Positions 16,901 to 24,354 of a stretch of 38,038 nucleotides of DNA are shown one piece after another. The notes under the pieces are model-generated. The model was given only the letters and a program-made list of their open reading frames with translations. It was not told the origin of the DNA and made no database searches. The position numbers and the translations under genes were made by a program. Every line of letters starts with the position of its first letter. Position 1 is the stretch's first letter. This stretch comes from Oceanispirochaeta sp. (GTDB taxonomy: Bacteria; Spirochaetota; Spirochaetia; DSM-2461): the NCBI RefSeq assembly GCF_027859075.1, contig NZ_JAQIBL010000297.1:1-38038 (forward strand). Direction: 5' to 3'.

Positions 16901-17021
16901 GATGGCGAGCACTATCATCTTCGGACTGATCTTCTCGACCCTGACTGCTTTGATTTTGATTCCCTGTTTCTATGGGATACTCTACGATAAAGGAAAGAAG
17001 AATAAGATTCTGAAGGACTAA
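13944..17021 (+). CDS. RND-family efflux transporter permease
   Basis: Proton-driven inner-membrane pump of the RND superfamily, 1025 residues, with the usual two halves of six helices and large periplasmic loops. Recognisable parts are FSVKNPVFVNILMVTLLVLGG (first helix), GVAAEDVEKLITIPIE, ALGIPVTFAVTFLIL, and TETRLRPILLTTLTTIAGLLP. The proton-relay positions differ from AcrB: helix 4 reads GLIVDHAIVIIEN, so the AcrB Asp pair is D401-H402, and helix 10 reads GIAVNDSIVL with N925 where AcrB has Lys. Loss of the Lys is common outside the AcrB clade; the His is less usual. It overlaps the adaptor gene by 4 bases and is followed by a two-component pair. Substrate could be drugs, lipids, a metal or an envelope component. 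Confidence 0.92.
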   Translation: MNIGQFSVKNPVFVNILMVTLLVLGGLSLSRMPREQFAEVPFYWVTILVPYPGVAAEDVEKLITIPIENEMQGLDNLDQIQSLTTEGVTSVRVAFDSGISSDEFDKLFQDVRTRFSKVSLPEGTLDSLVDDFSSNDFLPVVEVVLSGRGSYTSMINEAERLYEQLIRISDVSSVDLIGARDRQIFIEVNRTRLEALGLSVNEVVQSLQGQNSNIPGGTLNTGKRQYLVRTMGEVKSVDELDSIIVRQIPGEEGFLSIADVASILDGYDPRGVRSRFNGDTAVTLRIAKIPGGNSLKIVEKTRALLEDWEPTLPEGISLNVQNDSTIQIRDSINVLVNNALFGLFLLVILLFAFVGLRNALMTALGIPVTFAVTFLILDMTGETFNSNTLFALVLVLGLIVDHAIVIIENSFRLEQSGLERHQAAIQGTNQVVMPVFAATATTVAAFIPLMLLPGTIGKFLRIIPLTVSIALIVSTLEAVFFLPSHYADWWGGRKKARTEERYFKYVKQGFSRLLKWLYNRRKRVVLLVILFMIASFSLSPFLAQDLFSAEDFTLFYIDLDLPSGSNLDSTENLISRFEERLVPLVGNGEIAGINSYVGFRGESGGNTVQGNLGQIVVDLTEKGEGRQRSIIAIMNEAKDLTSDIPGADQVLFRRATNGPPTSSAVSFRLFGNSYEDLTRVSSVLAESLSEYPELYNVKDNYEPGTPELRVIVDGARAARYGLNAVYIGQFLRASLDGVKASTFFQNNEEVDIIIGFSSSGTLKAEELSQLKIIAPSGQQIPLSSLKRLEQGSALASIRRLDGKREITITADAYDKSNLRDINGRIKSLYEEEFQQRYPDMSLSVGGAFSDLDDLLIQIAQIFLLGIFLIYLILGAQFNSYSQPFLILMTIPFAFVGVVLYLFLSGTPFSTTVLYSAVALAGIAVNDSIVLISFINELRKDGLPLADAVFSATETRLRPILLTTLTTIAGLLPTALGLGGESVVWGPMASTIIFGLIFSTLTALILIPCFYGILYDKGKKNKILKD

Positions 17022-17076
17022 AGATTTATGATTCATTCATACTCTCTTCATAAGAAAGCTGTACTATACTGACATT

Positions 17077-17775
17077 ATGAAGACAATACTTGTTGCTGAA
17101 GACGAAGCAGGCATCAATGAAATGATCTGCGATTACCTGGATGCCCTGGGGTTTAAAACCATTTCTGCGACGGATGGAATCGAAGCCCTCAAAATATACA
17201 GAAAAGAGAAACTGGACCTGGTTCTTCTGGACATCATGATGCCCCGTCTGGACGGAACGGAAGTTTTGCGGGAGATCAGAAAAGAATCGGAGATCCCTAT
17301 CCTGATGGTTACAGCCCGCAGTGGAGAAGGAGATACGGTTCTCGGTCTGGAGCTGGGTGCGGATGACTATATTGCCAAGCCTTTCAGCATGAAAGAGCTG
17401 GCAGCCCGGATCAGAACAGTCCTCCGCCGCAGTACGCCTCTTTCTGCTCCTGCACCGGAGGAGGATAATCCTGGACTGGTGCAGGCTGAGCTGCATATGG
17501 ACAGGATCAAGCGAACCGTATCGATCCGGGGAAAGTCGGTCGAACTCACAGCCGCCCAGTTCAATATTCTGGAAAAGTTAATGAAGTCTCCCGGGCGTGT
17601 TTTTTCACGGATGGATCTTCTTCAGGCTTTTCAGGAAGACCCCTACGAGGGCTATGAGCGCTCCATTGACGTACATATAAAAAATATCCGGAAACTCCTG
17701 GAAGAAGATCCAGGTCATCCGGAATACATCCTTACCGTATGGGGAGTGGGGTACAAAATGCAGGATTCTCAGTGA
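17077..17775 (+). CDS. OmpR/PhoB-type response regulator of the efflux operon
   Basis: DNA-binding response regulator of 232 residues. The receiver shows acidic EDE (8-10), phospho-acceptor D52 in LLDIMMP, T in VTARSG and the Lys in YIAKPFS. The C-terminal winged helix is typical of OmpR/PhoB: VELTAAQFNILEKLMKSPGRVFSR, YERSIDVHIKNIRKLLEED and YILTVWGVGYKM. It lies 55 bases after the pump and its TGA overlaps the GTG start of the sensor kinase. By context it controls the pump operon, which is a common arrangement (BaeR-like). No operator repeat is obvious to me in front of 12865. Confidence 0.93.
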   Translation: MKTILVAEDEAGINEMICDYLDALGFKTISATDGIEALKIYRKEKLDLVLLDIMMPRLDGTEVLREIRKESEIPILMVTARSGEGDTVLGLELGADDYIAKPFSMKELAARIRTVLRRSTPLSAPAPEEDNPGLVQAELHMDRIKRTVSIRGKSVELTAAQFNILEKLMKSPGRVFSRMDLLQAFQEDPYEGYERSIDVHIKNIRKLLEEDPGHPEYILTVWGVGYKMQDSQ

Positions 17776-19283
17776 AGATCTCTCTCAGCACCCGTCTTAT
17801 CTCCATCATGGTCCTTTCCATTCTTCTCAGTTCACTCATCACCATCTTTCTGGTGAGTTCTTTTACCATGAAGAAGGTCCAGGGTTATTCGAATCAGAGG
17901 GACAGGGACATCGCACTGACCATGGCCGAGGCTCTGAGCCGTGCAGCCGATGACGAGCAGTTGGAAATGGCCATTCGCTCTCTGGGAAATCAGAGGAGCA
18001 GGACCGGCCATGAGATGATGGGACCTATGATGGATCAAATGCAGCCTGGCCAGGGAGGCCGGCGCCGCGAAAGAGCCATGACTGCCCCGGTTCTGATGTT
18101 TTCTGCGGGAGACGAAGTCATCCCCCTGCTGATTGTCGATACGGAGGGACAGATTTTACAGGGGCAGTCCCCTGATTTACAGGGAATCCCTCATACATCC
18201 CTCCCAAAGGAGAGGCTGGAACTGGGAGCCCCCTTTTACTCTCAGGGCAATCTGGCCGGATATGTCCTGACTGGCAGACAGGCCGGGATAGGAGACGAGG
18301 AAGTCCAGTATTTTCGTTCCATTTTTCGGGGTATCCTGATCTATCCTTCCTTTGCCGCCCTGCTGGCCTCCCTTCTGGGAGCCCTCCTGCTTGGACGGGC
18401 TCTAAAACCATTGAAAAGCCTCTACAAGGGAGTCGTCACCATCAGGAAAGGAGAATACGGCTTTCGGGTGGAACTGCCTCCCAGACGAAAGATCTTCAAT
18501 AATGATGATGAACTGACCCGTCTTTCAGAAGGCTTCAATGAAATGGCTGCTACCCTGGAGGCCTCGGAAGAGTGGAAAAAACAGATTATTTCCGACACGG
18601 CTCACGAATTGAGGACCCCTGTCAGTCTTATAATGGGCAATCTGGAGATGATCATCGACGGGGTCTATCAGGCGGATAAGCCCCGCCTCAAATCCCTCTA
18701 CAGGGAGAGTCAGGTCCTGGCGGAACTGATTAGAAATCTTCAGGTTCTGGCCAGCGAGGAGTCCCGCCAAAACACGATGGAAAAAGAGGATTTTTCTTTG
18801 ACCCAAATGGTCCATCAAAGTTTCGATGATTTCCGGGCTTTGGCTGAAAAAGAGCATATTACCCTCCTGGATGAGGCTATTGATGATTGCTGGATCACCG
18901 GGGACAGGAGCAGGAGCAGGCAGGTTTTAAAAAACCTGATAGTCAATGCCCTCAGGTACTGCCCTCCCCATGGCATCATAACCCTGCGCTGCCGAAGAGA
19001 AGGAGAATCCATACTATTGGAAGTGGAAGATACGGGTCCCGGGATTCCCGAATCTTTGAGAAAACGGGTTTTTGACCGCTTTTTCAAGATTGATTCCTCG
19101 AGGAGTAGTGAGGGCAGTGGTCTGGGACTTTCTATCAGTAAGGTTCTCGTAGAAAATCAGGGTGGAAGCATTTGTGTACTGGAAGGTTCATCAGGGGGGG
19201 CGCTCTTTCAAATTTGCTTTCCCCAGACTTCTAATCAATGGAATAGACAGGAATTCACAGTATCAAAAGACGATTCCGAATAA
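17772..19283 (+). CDS. membrane sensor histidine kinase of the efflux operon
   Basis: Inner-membrane sensor kinase, partner of the OmpR-type regulator. An upstream ATG (17739) exists, but GTG 17772 is preferred: it overlaps the regulator stop as GTGA, has AGGA 6 bases upstream and starts just before the first helix. The resulting 503 residues contain helix 1 (about 7-30), an extracytoplasmic sensor region (about 31-185), helix 2 (about 187-212), HAMP, the H-box SDTAHELRTP with H278, and the HATPase boxes NLIVNALRY, DTGPGIP and GSGLGLSIS. The sensor region has a methionine- and arginine-rich stretch, HEMMGPMMDQMQP followed by GRRRERAM. That composition is unusual and could bind a soft metal or an anionic surface; this is inference. 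Confidence 0.92.
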   Translation: MKISLSTRLISIMVLSILLSSLITIFLVSSFTMKKVQGYSNQRDRDIALTMAEALSRAADDEQLEMAIRSLGNQRSRTGHEMMGPMMDQMQPGQGGRRRERAMTAPVLMFSAGDEVIPLLIVDTEGQILQGQSPDLQGIPHTSLPKERLELGAPFYSQGNLAGYVLTGRQAGIGDEEVQYFRSIFRGILIYPSFAALLASLLGALLLGRALKPLKSLYKGVVTIRKGEYGFRVELPPRRKIFNNDDELTRLSEGFNEMAATLEASEEWKKQIISDTAHELRTPVSLIMGNLEMIIDGVYQADKPRLKSLYRESQVLAELIRNLQVLASEESRQNTMEKEDFSLTQMVHQSFDDFRALAEKEHITLLDEAIDDCWITGDRSRSRQVLKNLIVNALRYCPPHGIITLRCRREGESILLEVEDTGPGIPESLRKRVFDRFFKIDSSRSSEGSGLGLSISKVLVENQGGSICVLEGSSGGALFQICFPQTSNQWNRQEFTVSKDDSE

Positions 19284-19371
19284 ATCTTGATACGATCCAC
19301 ACACAATCTTGACATAGAGAGATTAGAATCTGTGACATGTTGGTTTAAGTGTAGTGTTTTATAGAAACAAA

Positions 19372-19393
19372 AAGCCAAGCGTTGCTTGACTTT
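19372..19393. other. small inverted repeat after the sensor kinase gene
   Basis: CAAGC-GTT-GCTTG is a perfect 5-bp stem, extended by AAG/CTT around one mismatch. It lies about 90 bases after the kinase stop with no clear T-run, so it may be a weak or bidirectional terminator. The preceding 19284-19370 shows no gene. Confidence 0.3.
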
Positions 19394-19418
19394 CAATGAT
19401 GAGATTACTATATTTACA

Positions 19419-19595
19419 TCAAACAGTATTCTTCAGTTGGAGTTTTCCTCCTTTTCTTCGCTGAAGAGTTATTTTGAGTACTCTATTGTTAATTGAGTTC
19501 TCCGGAAGAAGAGATTGATTACCTTTTTTTCCTTTTTGCTTTTCGGCCCCTGGAGTTTCCTCCTTTTCTTCAGGGGCCTTTTTTGCTTTTGTCAT
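19419..19595 (-). CDS. possible small lysine-rich protein (uncertain)
   Basis: An open frame of 58 residues from ATG 19595 gives a very basic, Lys/Glu-rich product (MTKAKKAPEEKEETPGAEK at the start, RRKGGKLQLKN near the end). The frame continues upstream to 19649, and no strong ribosome-binding site is seen for either start. Much of its sequence coincides with two similar hairpin-forming repeats, so the frame may be a by-product of a structured RNA. If real it would be a small nucleic-acid-binding type protein. I do not recognise it. Confidence 0.25.
   Translation of the reverse strand: MTKAKKAPEEKEETPGAEKQKGKKGNQSLLPENSINNRVLKITLQRRKGGKLQLKNTV
19428..19578. repeat. two near-identical polypyrimidine repeats, each inside a hairpin
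   Basis: GGAGTTTTCCTCCTTTTCTTC (about 19438-19458) and GGAGTTTCCTCCTTTTCTTC (about 19552-19571) are near-identical direct repeats about 114 bp apart. Each sits in the loop of an inverted repeat: CTTCAG/CTGAAG around the first and GGCCCCTG/CAGGGGCC around the second. The second stem is followed on the plus strand by TTTTTTG, so it can act as a terminator. Within each loop GGAG can also pair with CTCC. On the minus strand both copies expose AGGAGG. Confidence 0.5.
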
Positions 19596-19645
19596 TTTCT
19601 CATCATAACGTCCATTTGTAAAGAAAAAAATACAATATCCCCATG

Positions 19646-19662
19646 ACATTTTACCAAAATGT
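19646..19662. promoter_or_regulatory. 17-bp palindrome
   Basis: ACATTTT-ACC-AAAATGT has perfect 7-bp arms and is followed by a short tandem repeat (GGTTTCAAGGTTTCAGG). It lies between the end of the DUF445 gene and the possible small frame at 19419-19595. It may be an operator; no regulator is linked to it. Confidence 0.3.
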
Positions 19663-19687
19663 AGGTTTCAAGGTTTCAGGTTCCTTT

Positions 19688-19731
19688 ATATAAACCTCCC
19701 GAAACCATGGATGATGACCCCGGGTTTATAT
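19688..19731. other. inverted repeat over the stop codon of the DUF445 gene
   Basis: ATATAAACC (19688-19696) and GGTTTATAT (19723-19731) are perfect 9-bp arms separated by 26 bases. The second arm contains the stop codon of the leftward DUF445 gene. It is AT-rich and lacks a T-run, so it may protect the 3' end of the mRNA rather than act as a classical terminator. Confidence 0.35.
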
Positions 19732-20451
19732 GCGGAAGAGGGACAGAAGGCTCATGATCAATCCAATCAGACCACCAAAGACTCCTCCCCAGAGGACAAG
19801 CCAGCCCAGGTGCTTGCGAATCATCTCCTGAATGATTTCCTTCACCATCTGTGGAGTCAGTTCATCCAGTCTTTTTTGTACCACAGCTGTTACATTTTCA
19901 ATAATGTCACGGGCCGCCTTTTCTGTATCCATTGACCCCGCCAGCATGTGATGAAACTCGGGAGTTGCCGTCTCGGCAATGATGATCTCCCTGGTTTTTT
20001 CCTTGAAGGGTTCTCTGAACCCTTCAAGCACCGAGGCTCCACCGAACAGTCCCAGCATGCCCCCCAGAGATGATGACAGGATAGTTTCACTCAATCCCTC
20101 AAAAATTCTGTCATAATTCACGGCTTCCGCTGCGGCTGAAAAATCGACCTTGTCAGTCAGAACACCAGTTTCTCCTTCCATAAGGCGGGACACATTCTCT
20201 GGAGTGAAGAACTGATCCATGATCAAGGTTCTGATACCCTTTTTAAAATCTTCAAAATGCAGAGGGATGACTCCCGAGCCATAGAGCCCCGGGACTCGTT
20301 CAAAAAGCATATGGATGGCCAGCCAGTTGGTGACGGCTCCCGAAAGTGCAAAAAAACCCACTGATCTGATCTGTTCCTGATACCAGGGGCTTATGGTGCT
20401 GACCCCGATGATTATCAGGGTCACCAGAGTAGTCATACTATTCATATTCAT
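19726..20451 (-). CDS. DUF445-family membrane protein
   Basis: Membrane protein of 241 residues from the DUF445 (YheB/YjiN-related) family, whose biochemical role is not known. The family hallmark is at the N-terminus: SGAVTNWLAIHMLFERVPGLYGSGVIP (about residues 37-63), where the second helix meets the conserved Asn-Trp and Phe. A long amphipathic middle follows (FKKGIRTLIMDQFFTPENV, AAEAVNYDRIFEGL), and a last helix (LGWLVLWGGVFGGLIGLIMSLLSLF) anchors the C-terminus. Starts at 20451 or the Met at residue 3 or 6 are all possible. It is divergent from the secreted ankyrin-repeat gene, 90 bases away. Confidence 0.8.
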   Translation of the reverse strand: MNMNSMTTLVTLIIIGVSTISPWYQEQIRSVGFFALSGAVTNWLAIHMLFERVPGLYGSGVIPLHFEDFKKGIRTLIMDQFFTPENVSRLMEGETGVLTDKVDFSAAAEAVNYDRIFEGLSETILSSSLGGMLGLFGGASVLEGFREPFKEKTREIIIAETATPEFHHMLAGSMDTEKAARDIIENVTAVVQKRLDELTPQMVKEIIQEMIRKHLGWLVLWGGVFGGLIGLIMSLLSLFRI

Positions 20452-20541
20452 GTCTAATTTTACGTCCTTTGGAATTGATCTGTTTTATACGGATTCAGTT
20501 CCCGATGATTTTTTAGAATTCTTCTGGTATATTAGAAAGAC

Positions 20542-21612
20542 ATGTACAGAATTTCAAGATGCTTCACTTTCAGTCTTTTTTTATTCACGATCCTCCTCAG
20601 CCCTTTGCAGTCACAGGAACGGTGGCCGGGTCCAGTTTTCCTGGATGAATTTGTCTTTGACAGGATGGCCCTGTACGCCATCGGTTGGTCAGAAAAAAGC
20701 GCGTTTGCCTACGGTGTCCTGACTCCCGGTGAAAAAGGGAGTTCTTACTGGCAGTGGTTTATACTGGATCTTGTTGAGGATAAGTTCCTTTATAACAGTC
20801 CCCGTTGGACCCTCCTGGAGGGACAGTCTCCCTCGGAGCTCTGGGAGCTCCATCCCGAATGGTATTCCCAGCTCGTCCGCTTCGGCATTACCCCCATGAA
20901 TGAGTTTCAGGCCGGGGGGCAGACCTTTCAGCAGGGGGGGGATTCCTATCGGATGGCCTATACTCTGGATCGTTCGGAATCCGGAACTTACCCCGAAGGT
21001 CAGACCAAAAATATAAGGATTGATCTGTTTCGTAACCATGATACCGCCAAGACCGTCTACTCCTACAGCCCTGATGGTGAAAAGGATTCAGTGGAAGACC
21101 TGATTCTTAAGGGGTATATCCTCAGTCCCTTTGAAAAAAGAACCGCCCTTGTTTCTCTGGAAAAGACGGTCTCACCCGGAGACAAGGCAGAATGGAAATA
21201 CCGGATTATCGGCGCTCATCTGACCATCGGATTTTCACAGGTCCGCCAGAGCGGCAGCAGTCTCTCCGAGGCGGTCCTGAACGGTCAGTATTATGTGAGC
21301 AGAATGCTTTTGTCCGAAGGAGCCGATCTCAATGCCGTTGATTCCCGGGGGTATTCGGCAATGCTTATCGCCGCGAGGTTACAGCACTGGTCCATCCTGA
21401 CCCTGCTGGTTGAATCTGGTGCCACCGTTTCGACTCTGGATGACAGAGGACGATCGGCTCTCCACTATGCCGCCGAAGGAGTGGATGCCGAACTGGTCAG
21501 GCTTCTGCTTAAAGCGGGGGGCGATCCCGATTTGAAAGACCGGAAGGGCCAGAGTCCCCGGCTCCTTGCCGGGCTGAAGGGAGATCCAGCGGTCATGTCC
21601 GCTTTTCAGTAG
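20542..21612 (+). CDS. secreted protein with C-terminal ankyrin repeats
   Basis: Exported protein of 356 residues: a signal peptide (MYRISRCFTFSLFLFTILLSPLQSQ) with cleavage probably after SQ, then a 215-residue region I do not recognise (rich in W and G, e.g. ILDLVEDKFLYNSPRW), then about three ankyrin repeats from residue 245 (VSRMLLSEGADLNAVDSRGYSAMLIAARLQ; LTLLVESGATVSTLDDRGRSALHYAAEG; LVRLLLKAGGDPDLKDRKGQS). Ankyrin repeats mediate protein contacts, so this may be a periplasmic adaptor or, if further exported, a surface protein. Its end is 1 base from the convergent RlmH gene. No enzyme motif is seen. Confidence 0.82.
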   Translation: MYRISRCFTFSLFLFTILLSPLQSQERWPGPVFLDEFVFDRMALYAIGWSEKSAFAYGVLTPGEKGSSYWQWFILDLVEDKFLYNSPRWTLLEGQSPSELWELHPEWYSQLVRFGITPMNEFQAGGQTFQQGGDSYRMAYTLDRSESGTYPEGQTKNIRIDLFRNHDTAKTVYSYSPDGEKDSVEDLILKGYILSPFEKRTALVSLEKTVSPGDKAEWKYRIIGAHLTIGFSQVRQSGSSLSEAVLNGQYYVSRMLLSEGADLNAVDSRGYSAMLIAARLQHWSILTLLVESGATVSTLDDRGRSALHYAAEGVDAELVRLLLKAGGDPDLKDRKGQSPRLLAGLKGDPAVMSAFQ

Positions 21613-21613
21613 A

Positions 21614-22093
21614 TTATTTATGATAGGGTTCGTTTCTGTTGATGCGATAGGCCCTGTAGATCTGTTCCAGAAGGATCACCCTCATCATCTGATGGGGATA
21701 AGTCAGTTTCGAGAATGACAGGGACAGGCTGCTTTGGCGGCAGAGTTCTTCCGAGAGTCCCAGGGAACCACCGATCACAAAGACAAGATGAGAGTGTCCC
21801 TGATGGGGAATCTTGTCTAACCAGCGGGCAAAACTTTCTGAATCCTGCTCCTTCCCCTGTATTTCGAGAGTGACAAGAAGAGAATCTACTGGTATCTTTA
21901 TATGAATCCTTTCGGCTTCTTTCCGGCGAATTCTGTTTTTCTCTTCTTCACTGGCGTTATCCGGACATTTTTCATCGGTCACTTCGATTATCTTGAGATT
22001 GCAGTAGCGGGTCAGTCTCTTCTGATATTCATCTACGGCGGCTTTCCAGTATTTTTCCTTCAGTTTTCCCACTGTGATGATGGTGATTTTCAC
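21614..22093 (-). CDS. rlmH: 23S rRNA (pseudouridine1915-N3)-methyltransferase RlmH
   Basis: SPOUT-class methyltransferase that methylates pseudouridine 1915 of 23S rRNA in assembled 70S ribosomes, using S-adenosylmethionine. The 159 residues match the usual length (about 155-160). Family motifs are KITIITVGKLKEKYWKAAVDEYQKRL at the N-terminus, FVIGGSLGLSEE (the knotted cofactor-binding loop) and the C-terminal signature LTYPHQMMRVILLEQIYRAYRINRNEPYHK, whose final Tyr-His is catalytic. It is the convergent neighbour of the ankyrin gene and has no clear operon partners. The ATG at 22093 has no strong ribosome-binding site but the N-terminus fits the family exactly. Confidence 0.95.
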   Translation of the reverse strand: MKITIITVGKLKEKYWKAAVDEYQKRLTRYCNLKIIEVTDEKCPDNASEEEKNRIRRKEAERIHIKIPVDSLLVTLEIQGKEQDSESFARWLDKIPHQGHSHLVFVIGGSLGLSEELCRQSSLSLSFSKLTYPHQMMRVILLEQIYRAYRINRNEPYHK

Positions 22094-22158
22094 AATTGAT
22101 CCTGTAACATGGCTTATGATATCAGGAATATGAAAAAAGATTTGAAGAAATGTTTTTT

Positions 22159-22189
22159 TTGAAAGAATTTGGGTTAATATACATATAAT
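22159..22189 (+). promoter_or_regulatory. weak candidate promoter for the gene at 22297
   Basis: TTGAAA at 22159-22164 and TATAAT at 22184-22189 are good hexamers, but the 19-bp spacer is longer than optimal. It would give a leader of about 100 bases before the GTG start at 22297. An imperfect inverted repeat AATCA/TGATT lies in that leader. Confidence 0.35.
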
Positions 22190-22296
22190 GGATAAAAAAG
22201 TACTATATTAATGCGATATCAGCTTATTGACTAATCAGCAATAAGTGTTGATTCTACGCTTTTTTTTATATGACTCAGCAAAGGGAGGATTGAGCC

Positions 22297-22848
22297 GTGG
22301 ATTTTAAGAATACTAACCTGGTAAATTCGGATTCCACCTGGGAATCCCTTGTCTGCGAAGTACTGAAGGGGATGCCGGGTATTGAAGATAATAAAGATTT
22401 TATTCTCAAACACAGGCTCTGCCGGCTTATTGGCATGCTGCCTTTCATTGCAGGGACGGATAATCCCTTCAGAGATGGTTATACAAACTTGTCTCTTTTT
22501 CTTTTGAGTAAATTCAATCCCGTGACTGATGTCTATAGTCACCAGCATCAGGATGACTCGGATATCATGCATACACTCATTCCCTACTGTCATTTCTCAG
22601 GAGGAGATGAGAAACTCCTCTCCAGGGGAATGCACCTAGTCGCCATGGTCCTTCTGATGGATTATAAGATAAACAGGGACCGTGATCTGGATCAGAATCG
22701 ATACAATCCCCTGAATTCGGGGAAATGGAATTATGAGGATGTCATGGACACTCTCGGACTCTGTGTTCGTGATATTTCCTGCCCCCTGATGGATAATATA
22801 CTTTCGGTAGAATATATACCTTTTACCCCCTGGGCTCTGGGAGCCTGA
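22297..22848 (+). CDS. hypothetical protein, family not recognised
   Basis: Soluble protein of 183 residues with no signal peptide or membrane segment. GTG 22297 is the best start because GGGAGG lies 8 bases upstream. I do not recognise the family. It has a helical first half (WESLVCEVLKGMPGIED, ILKHRLCRLIGMLPFIAG) and histidine/aspartate-rich centre (YSHQHQDDSDIMHTLIPYCHFSGGDEKLLSRGMHLVAMVLLMDYK) and ends in SVEYIPFTPWALGA. The His/Asp cluster is suggestive of metal binding but matches no motif I can name. It stands alone between rlmH and the hexokinase gene, with about 195 bases before the latter that show no gene. Confidence 0.7.
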   Translation: MDFKNTNLVNSDSTWESLVCEVLKGMPGIEDNKDFILKHRLCRLIGMLPFIAGTDNPFRDGYTNLSLFLLSKFNPVTDVYSHQHQDDSDIMHTLIPYCHFSGGDEKLLSRGMHLVAMVLLMDYKINRDRDLDQNRYNPLNSGKWNYEDVMDTLGLCVRDISCPLMDNILSVEYIPFTPWALGA

Positions 22849-23043
22849 TCTTTCACCGGGATTAAGTTTCAGTCTCATCTCAATCAAATCCCTCCTCTGT
22901 GGGTGATCTCATCATCTGGACATTTCAAGTGTATCCATGATTTTATAATAAGAAAAAAATGAACTGATCCGGATCGGGGAGAAGAATAGAATTGTTTTCA
23001 CCAGGCTTGATAGCGGGCAGGATTCTTCAGGGGGGATGATAGA

Positions 23044-24354
23044 GTGATTGAAACGAGGAATAAAGTAGAAGCATTTTTGAAGAAATACGGGATGCTTTCT
23101 GCGGGAGTGGATCTGAAGGAAGGAGTCAGTCTTTTTCTGGATGAAATGGAACGTGGACTTTCCGGAGAGAGCTCTATAGCCATGATTCCCACTTTTATTG
23201 AGACCGCAAATCCTGTCATCACAGATAAAAAAGTTGTGGTCATTGATGCGGGAGGCACAAATCTGAGGACAGGGTTGGTTTCTTTTGATAAAAACTATAA
23301 ACCCGTCATTGAAAACTTCAAAAAATATCCTATGCCCGGTACCCGCGGTGCCGTCAGCAAAGATGAGTTTTTTAGTACACTGGCAGGGTATATCATCGAT
23401 CTGGTTCCCCAGGGTGAAAAAATCGGATTCTGTTTTTCCTATCCTACCGAGATGTATCCCAATAAGGACGGCCGTCTGATTAAATTCAGCAAGGAAGTAG
23501 ACTGCCCCGAAGTCCATGGTGAAATGATCGGAGAGAATCTTCTGGCATCCCTGAAGAAAATGGGATTTACGGATAAACGGGATGTTGTTATCCTCAATGA
23601 TACGGTCGCCACTCTTCTGACTGGAATGATTTCCTTTCCCCAGCAGGTTTTCAGCGGGTTCATTGGTTATATTTTCGGCACAGGAATCAACGGCTGTTAC
23701 AGCGAGTCCAATCGGAATATTCTTAAGCTCCGCGGACTGGAGGCTTCCCACACTCAGATCATCAACACCGAATGCGGTTCATTCGGGAAACCGCCTCAGG
23801 GGTTGATCGATAAGGAACTGGATGCTAAAACCAGTGACCCCGGCCATTATCGCCTTGAAAAGATGGTTTCCGGGGGATATTTTGGTCTTGTTGTTACCAG
23901 GACCCTTGAAAAAGCACTGACTGAAGACCTATTTTCAAAAGAGGCACAGACCCTTCTGGGAGATCTGGGAAGACTGAGTACCAAGGATGTGGATGATTAC
24001 CTCCATAACCCTCATAATAAGAGCAATGTTCTTGTCAAAGCTCTGAAGAATCAGGAACTCTCTGACAGGGAAGCCCTGTTTTATCTGATCAATGATCTGC
24101 TGGACCGGGCTGCAAAACTGGCATCCTGCGCCCTGGCGGGAATCGTACTGAAATCCGGAAAGGGTACATCCCCTCTGGAGCCCTTGTGCCTCACCGTAGA
24201 TGGGACCACCTTTTACTGTTCCTATGAGTTTAAAACCCGGGTGGAACAGTATTTGCGGGAGATCCTTCAGGGAGAGAATCAGAGATATTACGAAATAGTC
24301 CGTGTTGAGGATGCTCCCCTTCTGGGGGCCGCAATTGCGGCCCTGACAAACTGA
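23044..24354 (+). CDS. hexokinase-family sugar kinase
   Basis: ATP-dependent hexokinase of the eukaryote-like hexokinase superfamily, found in some spirochaetes and Bacteroidetes. The 436 residues match single-domain hexokinases. Phosphate loop 1 is VIDAGGTNLRTGLVSF (about 67-82), the sugar region is FCFSYPTEM, the catalytic Asp is D186 in LNDTVAT, and phosphate loop 2 / adenosine region is GTGINGCY. The start is GTG 23044 with a GGGGGG stretch about 8 bases upstream, not the shifted ATG just before. It should phosphorylate glucose, mannose or a similar hexose to the 6-phosphate for glycolysis and could supply the same pathway as the sugar importer on the left; no direct link is visible. It is followed by a lone receiver gene. 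Confidence 0.9.
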   Translation: MIETRNKVEAFLKKYGMLSAGVDLKEGVSLFLDEMERGLSGESSIAMIPTFIETANPVITDKKVVVIDAGGTNLRTGLVSFDKNYKPVIENFKKYPMPGTRGAVSKDEFFSTLAGYIIDLVPQGEKIGFCFSYPTEMYPNKDGRLIKFSKEVDCPEVHGEMIGENLLASLKKMGFTDKRDVVILNDTVATLLTGMISFPQQVFSGFIGYIFGTGINGCYSESNRNILKLRGLEASHTQIINTECGSFGKPPQGLIDKELDAKTSDPGHYRLEKMVSGGYFGLVVTRTLEKALTEDLFSKEAQTLLGDLGRLSTKDVDDYLHNPHNKSNVLVKALKNQELSDREALFYLINDLLDRAAKLASCALAGIVLKSGKGTSPLEPLCLTVDGTTFYCSYEFKTRVEQYLREILQGENQRYYEIVRVEDAPLLGAAIAALTN

